From: Chloroflexota bacterium
GTDB lineage: Bacteria; Chloroflexota; Anaerolineae; Aggregatilineales; J027
NCBI GenBank assembly: GCA_016234595.1
Contig: JACRBG010000035.1
Location: forward strand, 186,001-250,000
DNA: 64,000 nt
Direction of reading: 5' to 3'
The notes beneath the pieces are model-generated. The model saw nothing but the letters and a program-made list of their open reading frames with translations. It was not told the DNA's origin and made no database searches. Position numbers and translations under genes: made by a program. Of the stretch, positions 26,413 through 35,488 are shown piece after piece. Numbering within the stretch: the stretch's first letter is position 1; the number at the start of each line of letters is the position of its first letter.

Positions 26413-27387
26413 ATGAATCGATTGTTGCGTGGTTTCGTGCTAACAATCCTGATTGTAAGCTCTCTCTTCACAGCCGCTGTGGTTTTTGGGCAGGGTGGTG
26501 GAGTTCCCAGCAATCAGGGTGTCGTAACCAAGAATGATGGGGATCTCGGTATTTATGCTGAACCCAATGTGGGCAGCGAAATTTTGGGAACTGCCCCCAA
26601 TGGTTCTACTGTTGATATTTTCAGTGTTGACGGTTTGTGGGCTGAAGTCTCCTACGAAGGCGTTTCTGGCTATGCGCTGACTTCCGATCTGGAAATCGGC
26701 CCCGCCCATGTCAATCTACAAGGTATTGCTGCGACCCAAAGCGATGTGGCACTCCGTACCGGACAAGATATTCAAGCTGATGTAGTGGGCACAGTACCCC
26801 CCGGCTCAGTATTGGGTATCGTCGAAATTGACGGCGTTTGGGCATTGGCCTATGATGGGGATCATATTGGCTGGACATTCACCAATGTGCTTGACATTAG
26901 CGACCCAACTAGCGACCTCGCCGATCTCGTACAATCGCAGGCTGTGACGACCAGTGATACCGCCGTTGCGCTGCGTGCCGCCCCCGATATTTCTTCGGAA
27001 ACCATTGGGACGCTGGAAACCGATACGGCTGTAGTCGTAGGCGCCGAAGATGGCGTGTTTGCTTATGTCATTTCCGATGGTGGTAATGGGTGGGCCTTCA
27101 AAGCCAATCTGGACATCACCCCACGTGGTCGCGCTCATGCTACCGTTTCGGCAGCACCCGCTAACCTGCGTGAAGAAGGCAGCAAAGATTCTGCTCAGGT
27201 CACCGTACTTGGACTCGACACCCCGCTGCTGCTATTGGCCCGCAATGAAGCTGGCGACTGGCTGTATGTCCGCGTTCAAAGCGAATATTATATCGGCGGT
27301 GAACTGACCAGCGGCTTCGAGGGTTGGATTTCGGCCAGCCTCGTAGATGCAGGCGACTTTGACCTCAGCACCCTGCCAGTTGAATAA
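26413..27387 (+). CDS. Secreted protein with four SH3b-like repeats
   Basis: 324 residues. The signal peptide is RLLRGFVLTILIVSSLFTAA with cleavage near VFG. Four bacterial SH3 units follow (about 35-105, 110-175, 190-245 and 255-320). Each has an Ala/Leu-Arg/Tyr-x-x-Pro start and a Gly-Trp-Ala/Thr-type end, for example VALRAAPDISSETIGTLE. SH3b domains bind peptidoglycan or peptides; no catalytic domain is present. The ATG at 26413 has AAGGAG ten bases upstream, so the earlier TTG that overlaps this site is rejected. It stands alone between a consensus promoter and a strong terminator, which suggests it is well expressed. Confidence 0.85.
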   Translation: MNRLLRGFVLTILIVSSLFTAAVVFGQGGGVPSNQGVVTKNDGDLGIYAEPNVGSEILGTAPNGSTVDIFSVDGLWAEVSYEGVSGYALTSDLEIGPAHVNLQGIAATQSDVALRTGQDIQADVVGTVPPGSVLGIVEIDGVWALAYDGDHIGWTFTNVLDISDPTSDLADLVQSQAVTTSDTAVALRAAPDISSETIGTLETDTAVVVGAEDGVFAYVISDGGNGWAFKANLDITPRGRAHATVSAAPANLREEGSKDSAQVTVLGLDTPLLLLARNEAGDWLYVRVQSEYYIGGELTSGFEGWISASLVDAGDFDLSTLPVE

Positions 27388-27410
27388 AAATACTTAAAAG
27401 CGATTCTGAA

Positions 27411-27438
27411 ACGGTCAGCCTTCGGGTTGGCCGTTTTT
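27411..27438 (+). terminator. Terminator of the SH3b gene
   Basis: Stem ACGGTCAGCC (27411-27420) and GGTTGGCCGT (27425-27434) with a TTCG tetraloop, followed by TTTTT. It lies 23 bases after the stop. Confidence 0.92.
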
Positions 27439-27461
27439 GATTTCCATTCGAACAGATACGC

Positions 27462-27467
27462 TATAAT
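27462..27467 (+). promoter_or_regulatory. Possible -10 of the recombinase gene
   Basis: Consensus TATAAT about 47 bases before the recombinase ATG. No good -35 is seen at 16-18 bases upstream, where the preceding terminator ends. Confidence 0.4.
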
Positions 27468-27508
27468 GAAAATACTTTGATGTCTAGTAAAATCGCTTAC
27501 GAGTGGTC

Positions 27509-28561
27509 ATGGAAAATCCGCAATCGCCTCAAGCATCTCAATCAGTCAATAATGGCCTCGTGCTTGCTAATCCAGCCGATGCCACTTTCAATTTTGTCGC
27601 TGTGCTACAAGGTCGGGCCAGCAGCACCCATACTTATCGTGCCTATGCCCGTTGGATAGATCGCTATTTGGCCGATATGACGGGCGTATCCATTACACGG
27701 GGACGAGCACGCCGCGCCCGTATGGAAGCACTACCTTTAAACCGTATCGTGCCGATTATGAACTCCACCTTGTTACGAACGTGGTTGGGGCAAATCTCGG
27801 TTGAACAGCAGGGAAAACAAGCCCTTAATCAAGCACGCTCCGCCATCATCACCCTATCATCACTTCTATCGGAGGCTGGCTGGCTCGATGACTATACTGC
27901 TGCTGCCATGACCAATGTACGTATCCCACGCGCCGAGACAGGGCAACGTCAAGGGCGCTGGCTCTCCGTTGAACAAGTAAAATTATTGATGCAAGGGGCC
28001 GAAGATATTGCGACCACCAACATTCAACGTGCCCGCAATGCTGTTATTATTCGGTTACTGTGTGTTATGGCTCTGCGCCGTGAAGAATTGACCGAAATCC
28101 GCTGGAAGGATTTGCATACCCAAGCAGGTCGCCCCGTCCTGCTCATTCATGGTAAGGGCAGCAAATCGGCCCTTGTCGACATCCCCAATGTCGTATTGAA
28201 ATCTGTCCAGAGATGGGCACCCTATATGAGTGAAGATGGGGAGCTACCCTCACCCGAACGCTATTTGTTATGCGGCTTCTACAAATCGGGTCGTCCTCGT
28301 CCGGGGGGCCTCACCGCCGATGCCATTTGGCGTGTGGTCAAAGACTCCGCCCGACATGCGGGATTAGGCAATGTTGCCCCTCATGACCTACGGCGCTCAG
28401 TCGCGGGTAATTTAGAGCAAAGCGGCGTGCCAATCGAGACCATTTCGCGTCTTTTACGCCACTCCAATATCGCCATTACCCAACAATATCTTTCCAAACT
28501 GCCCCGTGAAAACGAAGGCGCTTTGCTGATGGCCGACTTGCTCGATTTCGATCCAGATTAA
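27509..28561 (+). CDS. Tyrosine-type site-specific recombinase
   Basis: About 350 residues. The N-terminal SAM-like core-binding domain covers about 25-130. The catalytic domain has R190 (ALRREEL), K216 (HGKGSK), H292 and R295 (HDLRRS), H318 (LLRHSN) and nucleophile Y327 (TQQYLSK), so the active site is complete. It cuts and rejoins DNA at specific sites. A GTG two codons upstream is an alternative start. It stands alone: no excisionase, att-like repeats or phage genes are visible nearby. It could be an extra XerC/D-like enzyme or a remnant of an integrated element. Confidence 0.9.
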   Translation: MENPQSPQASQSVNNGLVLANPADATFNFVAVLQGRASSTHTYRAYARWIDRYLADMTGVSITRGRARRARMEALPLNRIVPIMNSTLLRTWLGQISVEQQGKQALNQARSAIITLSSLLSEAGWLDDYTAAAMTNVRIPRAETGQRQGRWLSVEQVKLLMQGAEDIATTNIQRARNAVIIRLLCVMALRREELTEIRWKDLHTQAGRPVLLIHGKGSKSALVDIPNVVLKSVQRWAPYMSEDGELPSPERYLLCGFYKSGRPRPGGLTADAIWRVVKDSARHAGLGNVAPHDLRRSVAGNLEQSGVPIETISRLLRHSNIAITQQYLSKLPRENEGALLMADLLDFDPD

Positions 28562-28564
28562 AAA

Positions 28565-28596
28565 AGCCCTTCTTAGAATATTTCCAGAAGGGGTTT
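28565..28596 (-). terminator. Terminator between recombinase and ABC genes
   Basis: Stem CCCTTCT (28567-28573) and AGAAGGG (28586-28592). On - it is followed by GCTTTTTT, a good terminator for the ABC gene. On + the T-run is weak, but the hairpin directly follows the recombinase stop. Confidence 0.8.
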
Positions 28597-28625
28597 GAGC
28601 ATTCTACTTGAATCTCAGGTGGGAA

Positions 28626-31600
28626 TTAATCCATTGCGGCCTCGGCTACGACAGGTTCATTGCGTTTGATACCTGCCATCAATAACCCTAGCTGTTCACG
28701 AGTAGCAGCTTTGGCGTCTAGCGTTTCAATAATCTGGCCCTTATACATCACCGCAATACGATCCGAGAGCGACATAATTTCGTCCAATTCGGCTGACACC
28801 AACAAAACTGCCGCTCCTTCATCTCGTTGGGCGATAATTTGTTTGTGGATAAACTCGATTGACCCCACGTCAATCCCGCGTGTTGGCTGGGCAGCAATTA
28901 ACAAACGGGGTTTGCGGCTAAATTCGCGTGCCACCACCAACTTTTGCTGATTCCCGCCCGAAAGCGACCCGCCCTCCACAAGGGGGGATGGGGTGCGGAT
29001 GTCATATTGCTCGATCAGATTTTCCGCATGTTGAATTGTGCCCGCCAAATTGAGCAGCAAACCATTTTTCTCATGTACCAATCCTCTTTGCACCGCTTGC
29101 CGCCGCACAAAACCCATCATAAATGAGGCAACGAAATGCGCCACCAAGCTAAACACTAGTGTCGTTGCTAACAAACTGAGCAGCGAAATCACCAGCGGTG
29201 TATTGAGATACCCCTGTTCGACCGCATTCATGGCACGATCACTGGGCACAGTACGGAAAGCGGCTGGCACATCATACCGATTCAAAAGGCTGTTCCACAA
29301 TGAATCTTCCCATACATACAGCCATGCAAAGCCCAGTATAGCGAACACCACCCCAAAAATGATGGCATACACCGCACCCAAGAGAGGTACTTGCACCGGT
29401 GTGGGTGGCTCGGAATAGGGGGCTTCATAATAATCGTTCAGAACCAAATTTTCCGAAACAGTGAAGGGCTTGACCATGCCATATTTCAAGCGGTCTTCGG
29501 GCACATGGGCCGTTTGCATATTTTTGACGTGGCGGGGTGTAATCGAGTGTAGTTTTTGGCCCAATAATTCGATTGTGCCGCTAATCAAGGGGCGTAACCC
29601 CGTAATGACCTCGACCAATTCAGTTTGACCATTACCTTGCACCCCAGCGATACCCAAAACTTCGCCTTCGCGCACCTCAAACCCCGCGCCATTCAAGGCT
29701 ACCGCGCCCCGATCATCCATTGCGTGCAAATCACCCGCCTGCAAAACAACTTCGCGCGGTTTGGCCTCGGTCTTATCTACTCGCAGCAACACCTCGCGCC
29801 CAACCATCATAGCGGCTAAGGACGATTCGGTTGCCTCAGTGGGGGTGGTTGTCCCCACGACCTTACCGCCACGCATCACGACAATATGGCTGGCGACTTC
29901 AAATACCTCTTTTAATTTGTGGGTGATGAAAATAATCGAAACACCCTGCGAGGCCAGTTCGCGCATAATTTTGAACAGTTCGCGGCCTTCTTGGGGCGTC
30001 AAAACAGCGGTAGGTTCGTCCAAAATCAGAATATCGGCTTTACGATAGAGTGCCTTGATGATTTCAACACGTTGTTGTGCTCCAACCGGTAATTTCTCAA
30101 CCGCTGCGTCGGGGTCAACTTCCAACCCATATTGGCGCGATAGTTCTCGCACCCGTCCGGCTGCGGTCTGCGAATTTCGCACACTAAACATATCGTATAA
30201 AAGGTTAACGATCGCTTCGATAATGCCATCTAAAACGGTTTGGGCGCGTGCTTTATTAGGGAATTGTTGGCGATCACGCACCGTCCTTGTAAAAATCACC
30301 GCAATGATGACTGCGCCAATGAACGTCAACATGCTTTGTGTCGTGGGGCTAACATCTTCTAATGCAACATTTAACTGCGCGACGAAAATCACCCCAATGG
30401 CTGCCATGAGTACCAAGTCCAGTGGGGTTAGGCTTCCGGGCAAAAATTTATGCCCCCGCCATGTCGTCAGGCCCAGATAGGCAAAGCCTAATAACAAGCC
30501 TGCCACCACAATATCACGCGCGACGGGTGGCACATCTTCGGCCACTTGATGCCAAAAGGTGTTATACCCCGCGCTTCCCTTTACATACGTGGTTGAGGTC
30601 AGACCATCATGTATATTTTCGTAGGTATATTCGACCCCATAGGTCGTATCAATTTCATCCAAAAGTGCATTTAGTTGAGCTTGCCGATTGCCAGCCCGTT
30701 CAATTGAGCGCCATGAAATTTCGTTTGGCAAAGTACCCGCCAAGCCGCCCTTGCCATTCACATTGCCAACTGGCTCTTGAGGGTCAGCATAAAAGGTGGA
30801 ATCATGTTGCAGGATGACAGTGATAATCGCCATCTCGCTTAGACGCAGCATCTGCGCACCCACCCAAAAAGCCACAACAATCATTGCCAAGCGCCATGTC
30901 ATACCCCAGACCACACGCAAGACGCCTGTGACAATGTCCCATTGCTTAAAAAGGAAATCGAACACGATTGACAATCCTACTGCTAGAACTACCGTGCCTA
31001 AAAGCAACGCCAATAATTCACCCGCAGCCTCTAATCCATCATCCGTATTGGATTGCAGCACCAAAAACCAAATGGCATAAACAATCAGCACGGTAATACT
31101 AAACAACGGCCATGAGAGGGGTGTTTTAGTTTGACCACCAAAATCCTTCGAGCTGAATCTGGCCGCTAAAATCGGTGGTAGGATAATCGCCGCCCCCAAC
31201 CCAACCGCAATGCCCACTGCAAAAACGACCAAGGATGCAATAACCTGACTGCCCTCCGCCGCCCCCAGCATAACCGCCAGTGCCGCCAGTAATTGCAGGA
31301 CCACGACGACGATGGGGCGAACCCGTTTTAAGGCTTCGCGGTTGGTTTCATTTTGCCCACTGCTCATCAGGCGTAGCCCCCAACGAGCCAGTAGCCACGG
31401 CAGCCCCCCCGCCAACACCACCAGTGCAAAGATGTTATAAATGAGGTCATTTTGGAAAGAGAGCCAGACTAAACCAATGCCAAAGAGGCCTGCAAAGAAA
31501 ATGTCAAACAAAGTACGTCGTTGCGGGGCTTCTTTTTCTTCTCCCAGCACCACGTTCTCGGCAACGGTCATCACGTCTACTAATTGGAAGTGTTGGTGTA

Positions 31601-31874
31601 CCATGCCAATGCCACTGTGAATGGCTTCGCGCGGACTGGTAAACTTGGCCTCTTTACCCTTAAGGAAAACTTGACCATCATCTTGATGATAGAGGCCATA
31701 AATGATATTCATCAGCGTGCTTTTACCAGCGCCGTTTTCACCAAGCAGGGCTAAAATCTCGCCTCGCCGCAATTTTAGATTCACACGATCATTGGCAAGG
31801 ATGCCGGGAAAACGCTTGGTGACATTACGGGCTTCTAACACGACATCTTGTTCATTTAAAGCAGTGTTGTCCAT
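28626..31874 (-). CDS. Sugar/nucleoside-type ABC ATPase with membrane insertions in both nucleotide-binding domains
   Basis: 1082 residues in one frame. Two RbsA/NupO-like ATPase domains are visible. The first has Walker A GENGAGKST (45-53), Q-loop VHQHF (92-96), signature LPVGAQQR (595-602), Walker B ILILDEP (615-621) and H-loop ITHK (650-653). Between residues about 114 and 565 it is interrupted by roughly ten hydrophobic segments and a polar loop (about 356-450). The second has degenerate Walker A GVQGNGQTE (744-752), signature LSGGNQQK (971-978) and IAAQPTRG in place of Walker B acids. It is interrupted at about 820-935 by two hydrophobic segments (829-855 and 893-922). Ordinary members are about 500 residues with no membrane part. 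No permease or substrate-binding gene is adjacent. It may be a self-contained transporter subunit. Confidence 0.85.
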   Translation of the reverse strand: MDNTALNEQDVVLEARNVTKRFPGILANDRVNLKLRRGEILALLGENGAGKSTLMNIIYGLYHQDDGQVFLKGKEAKFTSPREAIHSGIGMVHQHFQLVDVMTVAENVVLGEEKEAPQRRTLFDIFFAGLFGIGLVWLSFQNDLIYNIFALVVLAGGLPWLLARWGLRLMSSGQNETNREALKRVRPIVVVVLQLLAALAVMLGAAEGSQVIASLVVFAVGIAVGLGAAIILPPILAARFSSKDFGGQTKTPLSWPLFSITVLIVYAIWFLVLQSNTDDGLEAAGELLALLLGTVVLAVGLSIVFDFLFKQWDIVTGVLRVVWGMTWRLAMIVVAFWVGAQMLRLSEMAIITVILQHDSTFYADPQEPVGNVNGKGGLAGTLPNEISWRSIERAGNRQAQLNALLDEIDTTYGVEYTYENIHDGLTSTTYVKGSAGYNTFWHQVAEDVPPVARDIVVAGLLLGFAYLGLTTWRGHKFLPGSLTPLDLVLMAAIGVIFVAQLNVALEDVSPTTQSMLTFIGAVIIAVIFTRTVRDRQQFPNKARAQTVLDGIIEAIVNLLYDMFSVRNSQTAAGRVRELSRQYGLEVDPDAAVEKLPVGAQQRVEIIKALYRKADILILDEPTAVLTPQEGRELFKIMRELASQGVSIIFITHKLKEVFEVASHIVVMRGGKVVGTTTPTEATESSLAAMMVGREVLLRVDKTEAKPREVVLQAGDLHAMDDRGAVALNGAGFEVREGEVLGIAGVQGNGQTELVEVITGLRPLISGTIELLGQKLHSITPRHVKNMQTAHVPEDRLKYGMVKPFTVSENLVLNDYYEAPYSEPPTPVQVPLLGAVYAIIFGVVFAILGFAWLYVWEDSLWNSLLNRYDVPAAFRTVPSDRAMNAVEQGYLNTPLVISLLSLLATTLVFSLVAHFVASFMMGFVRRQAVQRGLVHEKNGLLLNLAGTIQHAENLIEQYDIRTPSPLVEGGSLSGGNQQKLVVAREFSRKPRLLIAAQPTRGIDVGSIEFIHKQIIAQRDEGAAVLLVSAELDEIMSLSDRIAVMYKGQIIETLDAKAATREQLGLLMAGIKRNEPVVAEAAMD

Positions 31875-32353
31875 TAACTTTAATCTCGCTGGGGGTCAGG
31901 AATTTTTGTTATGGAGTATAGCGCAGGCAGGCTATATACAAAAGCCATGCACTATATCTGGAGGTTACACCAAGAATAAATATGGCAAGAGCGCATCTTT
32001 GATTACTAGGAAATATTGGCAAAGCACAACGCAAGTAAAATCTCTAAATTAGACACCGCCTTAAGATTCCCCTCGTTTTTATTGGGTATTTGGATGTCAT
32101 CCAATACCACGAATACCGTTACAATATAGGTATCGTCCATCTTTTGCCCCATGTTCAATGGTCGTCGCGCCGCTTCCATTGTCTTTACCAGCGAACATGG
32201 ACGATCTTCATTTAGCAATCAGATTTCTAGTTAGTCAACAGCATCCAAAGTACCGAGAACACCCGGCGGGACATGGACGCAGGCTTGGCATTTATTGGGG
32301 GGTACTCTATCGAAAACGGAGGTCAGAGAATTCGGAGGAAATAAAATTATATT
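31875..32353. other. Divergent intergenic region between ABC and beta-propeller genes
   Basis: About 480 bases without a supportable gene; the short open frames here have no ribosome site or family resemblance. It holds a long inverted repeat at 32085-32108. On - there is a TATACT word near 31912, preceded at 15 bases by TTGTAT, a poor candidate promoter for the ABC gene. Confidence 0.5.
32085..32108. promoter_or_regulatory. Inverted repeat GGTATTTGGAT-GTC-ATCCAATACC
   Basis: Near-perfect 10-base arms with one bulged T and a 3-base centre, roughly in the middle of the divergent region. No T-run follows on either strand, so an operator is more likely than a terminator. Short half-site-like words (aatacc, ggtatc) follow within 30 bases. 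Confidence 0.4.
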
Positions 32354-33829
32354 ATGTTGCGACTTTTTCGATTCACATTTTTGTTGGGCGCAGGATTGCT
32401 CTTGAGCATGACGACAGCGCTTGGGTTGATACACGGTAATCGCGGCCCAGTTCAGACGATGGTGATTGAGCAAGGGCAACGGGACCAAGGTGAGCCCCAA
32501 CAACTGGCACTGGTGGTACCCGGCATGGATGCCCCTCATCCATTTACCCCATCATTGAGCGGTGTCAGCTATCATGGTCTTTCAGCCGATGGCAAATGGA
32601 TGATTTATATTGGTCAGTTGGAAACAACGGCACCCGATTCGCGCATCAGTGGGGGTCTATTTCGCACGCGCGGGCTGATTGGTGATACCCATCAGACAGC
32701 AGACGGGGTGACGTCCGTCAATTTAATGACAACTCCTAAAAATGGGGAATGGCTGGTGTATGTGGGCCGAGGAGACCTATATCTTAGCCGTTTGAATGGT
32801 GCAGAACGCCAAGACGTTCGTACTTTAATGCCATCGGGAACTTGGCCCGATTTACATCATGGCCTTGCCATTTCACCAGAGGGCGACGCCGTTCTGTTTA
32901 CAGGTGAAGGTGGGCCATCGGGCGGTGGGTATGGCGGGATGGGCCATGAACACACCATTTATCGCCTCCAAGTCAGCGCCGGACAGATTGAAAACGTCAC
33001 GGATTCGCTGGGCGGGCAAATCAACCCGATTGCGTGGCTAGATGAGCAAAATTGGATGGTGATCTCACTTGGCAATGGCCTCTATTGGAAGCCCTCGGAG
33101 GGTGGGGATCTGGCTCCCCTGCTGGGAAACACTGAAAATGGTCTGCAATTCGTTGAATGGTTCCGCGATGCCGGGGTATTGATGGTGGCAGGACACGCCC
33201 TCTCCACTGATGCTTATATAGAGCAGTATTATGGCTTCCGCCCCGGTGAAGCAACCCCCATCTGGACAGCATCGAGCGTGAACGGGCACTTTTTTGATAT
33301 CACCCCCGATGAAAATTGGCTCATCTTTAGCCGTGAAGATGGTCGTTTAGAGCGAATGCACCCCGATGGCGGTGGGCGCGAAATTTTGACCGAATTGCCG
33401 AATGATTTGCAGTTTAGCCCAGAACGGGGTGGCGTTAGCCCCGATGGGCAGTGGGTTTTGGGCTGGCGACCTCAATCCGAAGGCGGTAGTCAGGTGTATC
33501 GGGTGCATCTGGCAAGTGGCAAGCTGGAGTTTCTGCTGGATACACTGGGAATGGTGGTTGGAACCGCATGGTCGCCCGACGGGGAATGGGTTTTAGTTAC
33601 GGAAGTGACTTCGGCAGACGCTTCTACCCCACGTGTTAATGCCATAGACTGGAAAACACGTGAACTGAAGATAGTCACCGACGGACGTGGGGCGGCTCGT
33701 TTCGCAGGCTGGGGGCCGATAGTTGGAAAACACTGGTCAATAGGTCATCTGCTTGTGGCAGTGGTCGGTTTGTGTGGGGTGGGATTAATCCGCCTGCCCC
33801 GCCGCAAGGTGAAGAATCCAAGAGTGTGA
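32354..33829 (+). CDS. Membrane-anchored TolB/PD40-like beta-propeller protein
   Basis: 491 residues. An N-terminal membrane segment (about 5-25) is followed by repeated blades with the Ser-x-Asp-Gly-x-Trp pattern of PD40/WD40-like propellers. Examples are LSADGKWMIYI, TPDENWLIFSR, SPDGQWVLGW and SPDGEWVLVTE. A C-terminal hydrophobic segment (about 463-482) and basic tail end the protein, suggesting anchoring at both ends. No enzyme domain is seen. A purine-rich GGAGGAA lies about 14 bases before the ATG, longer than usual spacing. It is followed by a strong terminator. Confidence 0.75.
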   Translation: MLRLFRFTFLLGAGLLLSMTTALGLIHGNRGPVQTMVIEQGQRDQGEPQQLALVVPGMDAPHPFTPSLSGVSYHGLSADGKWMIYIGQLETTAPDSRISGGLFRTRGLIGDTHQTADGVTSVNLMTTPKNGEWLVYVGRGDLYLSRLNGAERQDVRTLMPSGTWPDLHHGLAISPEGDAVLFTGEGGPSGGGYGGMGHEHTIYRLQVSAGQIENVTDSLGGQINPIAWLDEQNWMVISLGNGLYWKPSEGGDLAPLLGNTENGLQFVEWFRDAGVLMVAGHALSTDAYIEQYYGFRPGEATPIWTASSVNGHFFDITPDENWLIFSREDGRLERMHPDGGGREILTELPNDLQFSPERGGVSPDGQWVLGWRPQSEGGSQVYRVHLASGKLEFLLDTLGMVVGTAWSPDGEWVLVTEVTSADASTPRVNAIDWKTRELKIVTDGRGAARFAGWGPIVGKHWSIGHLLVAVVGLCGVGLIRLPRRKVKNPRV

Positions 33830-33845
33830 TGAGAATATACCCATC

Positions 33846-33886
33846 CCCTAAATCCTCTCGGTTATGCTATAGGAGAGGGTTTAGGG
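33846..33886 (+). terminator. Strong terminator after the beta-propeller gene
   Basis: A 14-pair stem, left arm 33846-33859 and right arm 33863-33876, with one G-T pair, followed by TCTTTTTG. The three-base loop from strict pairing may open wider. Confidence 0.8.
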
Positions 33887-34048
33887 AGTCTTTTTGTTCA
33901 CTCAACAGAACGATAAATCACGACCGGAATACAAATCCCCATGAAAATTTCCACCCTGCGCGAGTATAATGAGTGGTGTTTAGGCCAGCATCCCATATAA
34001 AATTGGTGCCAGATCAAGCGAATATGTTGCCACTGGAATAGATAGCTT

Positions 34049-34495
34049 ATGTATGGAGACCCATCCCGTCAGCGCCAACTACGACGCCGTGAGCGCCGCC
34101 AGCAGATTTCGAGTTTTCAGGTGGTGTTTGTTTCGATTTTAGCCATCGGCCTGCTGCTGACTATCAATTTTAGTGCCCGTATCCGCCGCAGCCAGCAAAT
34201 TGATGATCTGCGCGGCAATATGCAAGCCACCATTACGGTTTTGGAAGGTGTCCGTACCGATTTGCGCCAAGAACGAGATTATGTCGCTAGCGATGATTAC
34301 ATCATTGCGTGGTCACACCGTGAGGCCAAGATGATACGTCCGGGCGAACGCTTGGTCATCCCAGTGCCGGGTCTGCCGCCTGCACCCACTGCTCAACCAA
34401 ACACAACGCCCCAACCCTCTGAAAATGATGAGCCAGATATTCCAATTTGGCAGTTATGGTGGAATCTCTTTTTTGACAGCGACCCACCGGGGTGA
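34049..34495 (+). CDS. FtsL/DivIC-like septum formation initiator protein
   Basis: 148 residues. A strongly basic cytoplasmic N-terminus (QRQLRRRERRQQ) leads into one membrane segment (about 22-43). A heptad-rich coiled coil follows (about 45-80), then a short domain with AWSHREAKMIRPGERLVIPV. This is the layout of FtsB/DivIC proteins, which bridge division proteins across the membrane. The C-terminus is Pro-rich. The ribosome site is weak. It is convergent with holA, with only five bases between the stops. Confidence 0.75.
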   Translation: MYGDPSRQRQLRRRERRQQISSFQVVFVSILAIGLLLTINFSARIRRSQQIDDLRGNMQATITVLEGVRTDLRQERDYVASDDYIIAWSHREAKMIRPGERLVIPVPGLPPAPTAQPNTTPQPSENDEPDIPIWQLWWNLFFDSDPPG

Positions 34496-34500
34496 TGGCC

Positions 34501-35478
34501 CTAGCCTGCCAGACCTGCCACCAATAAATCCAACGCCAATACGTCTTCGACCTTGCCCGTTTTGATGGCAACATCGGTTTCCAGCAGATGGCGGTAAATT
34601 TGTTCCAACTGGTCAATCGAGCCGAACGTCCGTGCTTGACGGGCCAATTTATCCGCCACAAACCCCGGCACACCCAAAAATTTAGGTAAATCTTTTGTCC
34701 CCGTGCCATTGTCCAACAAATCTCGCGTCTGAATCAGCAAGCGGAATTGGCGAATCACCATGCCAAACAACTGCATGGCATCACTTTCGGATAATAATTG
34801 ATGCAGCAAGGCAATGGTTTTTTGGGCATTGCGCTGACCCAAAGCGTCCACCATCTCAAATACATCCACTTGAGCAACATACGAGGTCAACAGCGCGATT
34901 TCTTTTTCGGTGATGAAGCCCTTCTTGCCAACATACGATGCCAATTTGACAATCTCATTATCCAGCGCCCGCAAATCATCCCCCACAACTTGGGCAAGGG
35001 CAGCGGCAGCGCGGGGTTCAATCATGACATCATAGGCTTGGGCCTGTTTGTTAATCCACGCGATGGGATTTTTGGGTGGTGTAAATTGCTTGGCAAAACC
35101 AGAAGGGTCTTGACCGACAATCCCCAATACTGGATTTTTATCTGATAGAGTTTGATATTCGATGAACACCAAACGGGCTGATTCGGGCAATGTCGGGAGT
35201 TCGGCTACCAATCGGGCCAATTGATCTTTCGATTCTTTGCTAGCCCCTTTGCGCGTCAAATAGCTCAACATTCCTGTGACCAATATCAAGCGGCGATCAC
35301 TCAGAAACGGCATCACTTTGGCCGACCCTAATACATCCGCCACCGAGATTTTGCCGCCATCAAATTCGCTGATATTCAGGTCATCACCCATTTGCTGGCG
35401 CATCTCATTGACCTGTGCTTTGATGCTGTACTCATCTTCGCCATGAAAAACATAAAAGGTCGGTGCTTTGCGACTCAT
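34501..35478 (-). CDS. holA: DNA polymerase III, delta subunit
   Basis: 325 residues, typical length. It is the clamp-loader subunit that opens the sliding clamp. It shows the N-terminal AAA-like fold starting FYVFHGEDEYSIKAQV, the segment RRLILVTGMLSYL and a C-terminal helical collar. No ATP-binding motif is expected in delta. Start: ATG at 35478 with AGGGG five bases upstream; the adjacent GTG is too close. It starts 10 bases after the upstream membrane protein gene stop and is last in a gltX-led group. Confidence 0.9.
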   Translation of the reverse strand: MSRKAPTFYVFHGEDEYSIKAQVNEMRQQMGDDLNISEFDGGKISVADVLGSAKVMPFLSDRRLILVTGMLSYLTRKGASKESKDQLARLVAELPTLPESARLVFIEYQTLSDKNPVLGIVGQDPSGFAKQFTPPKNPIAWINKQAQAYDVMIEPRAAAALAQVVGDDLRALDNEIVKLASYVGKKGFITEKEIALLTSYVAQVDVFEMVDALGQRNAQKTIALLHQLLSESDAMQLFGMVIRQFRLLIQTRDLLDNGTGTKDLPKFLGVPGFVADKLARQARTFGSIDQLEQIYRHLLETDVAIKTGKVEDVLALDLLVAGLAG

Positions 35479-35488
35479 CACATCCCCT

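Noticed and set aside
27439-28625. Attachment-site repeats around the recombinase
   Set aside because: No convincing direct repeat flanks the gene; the only repeats found are terminator hairpins.
32006-32218. Small open frames in the ABC/beta-propeller gap
   Set aside because: No ribosome sites or family resemblance, and the frames overlap each other on both strands.
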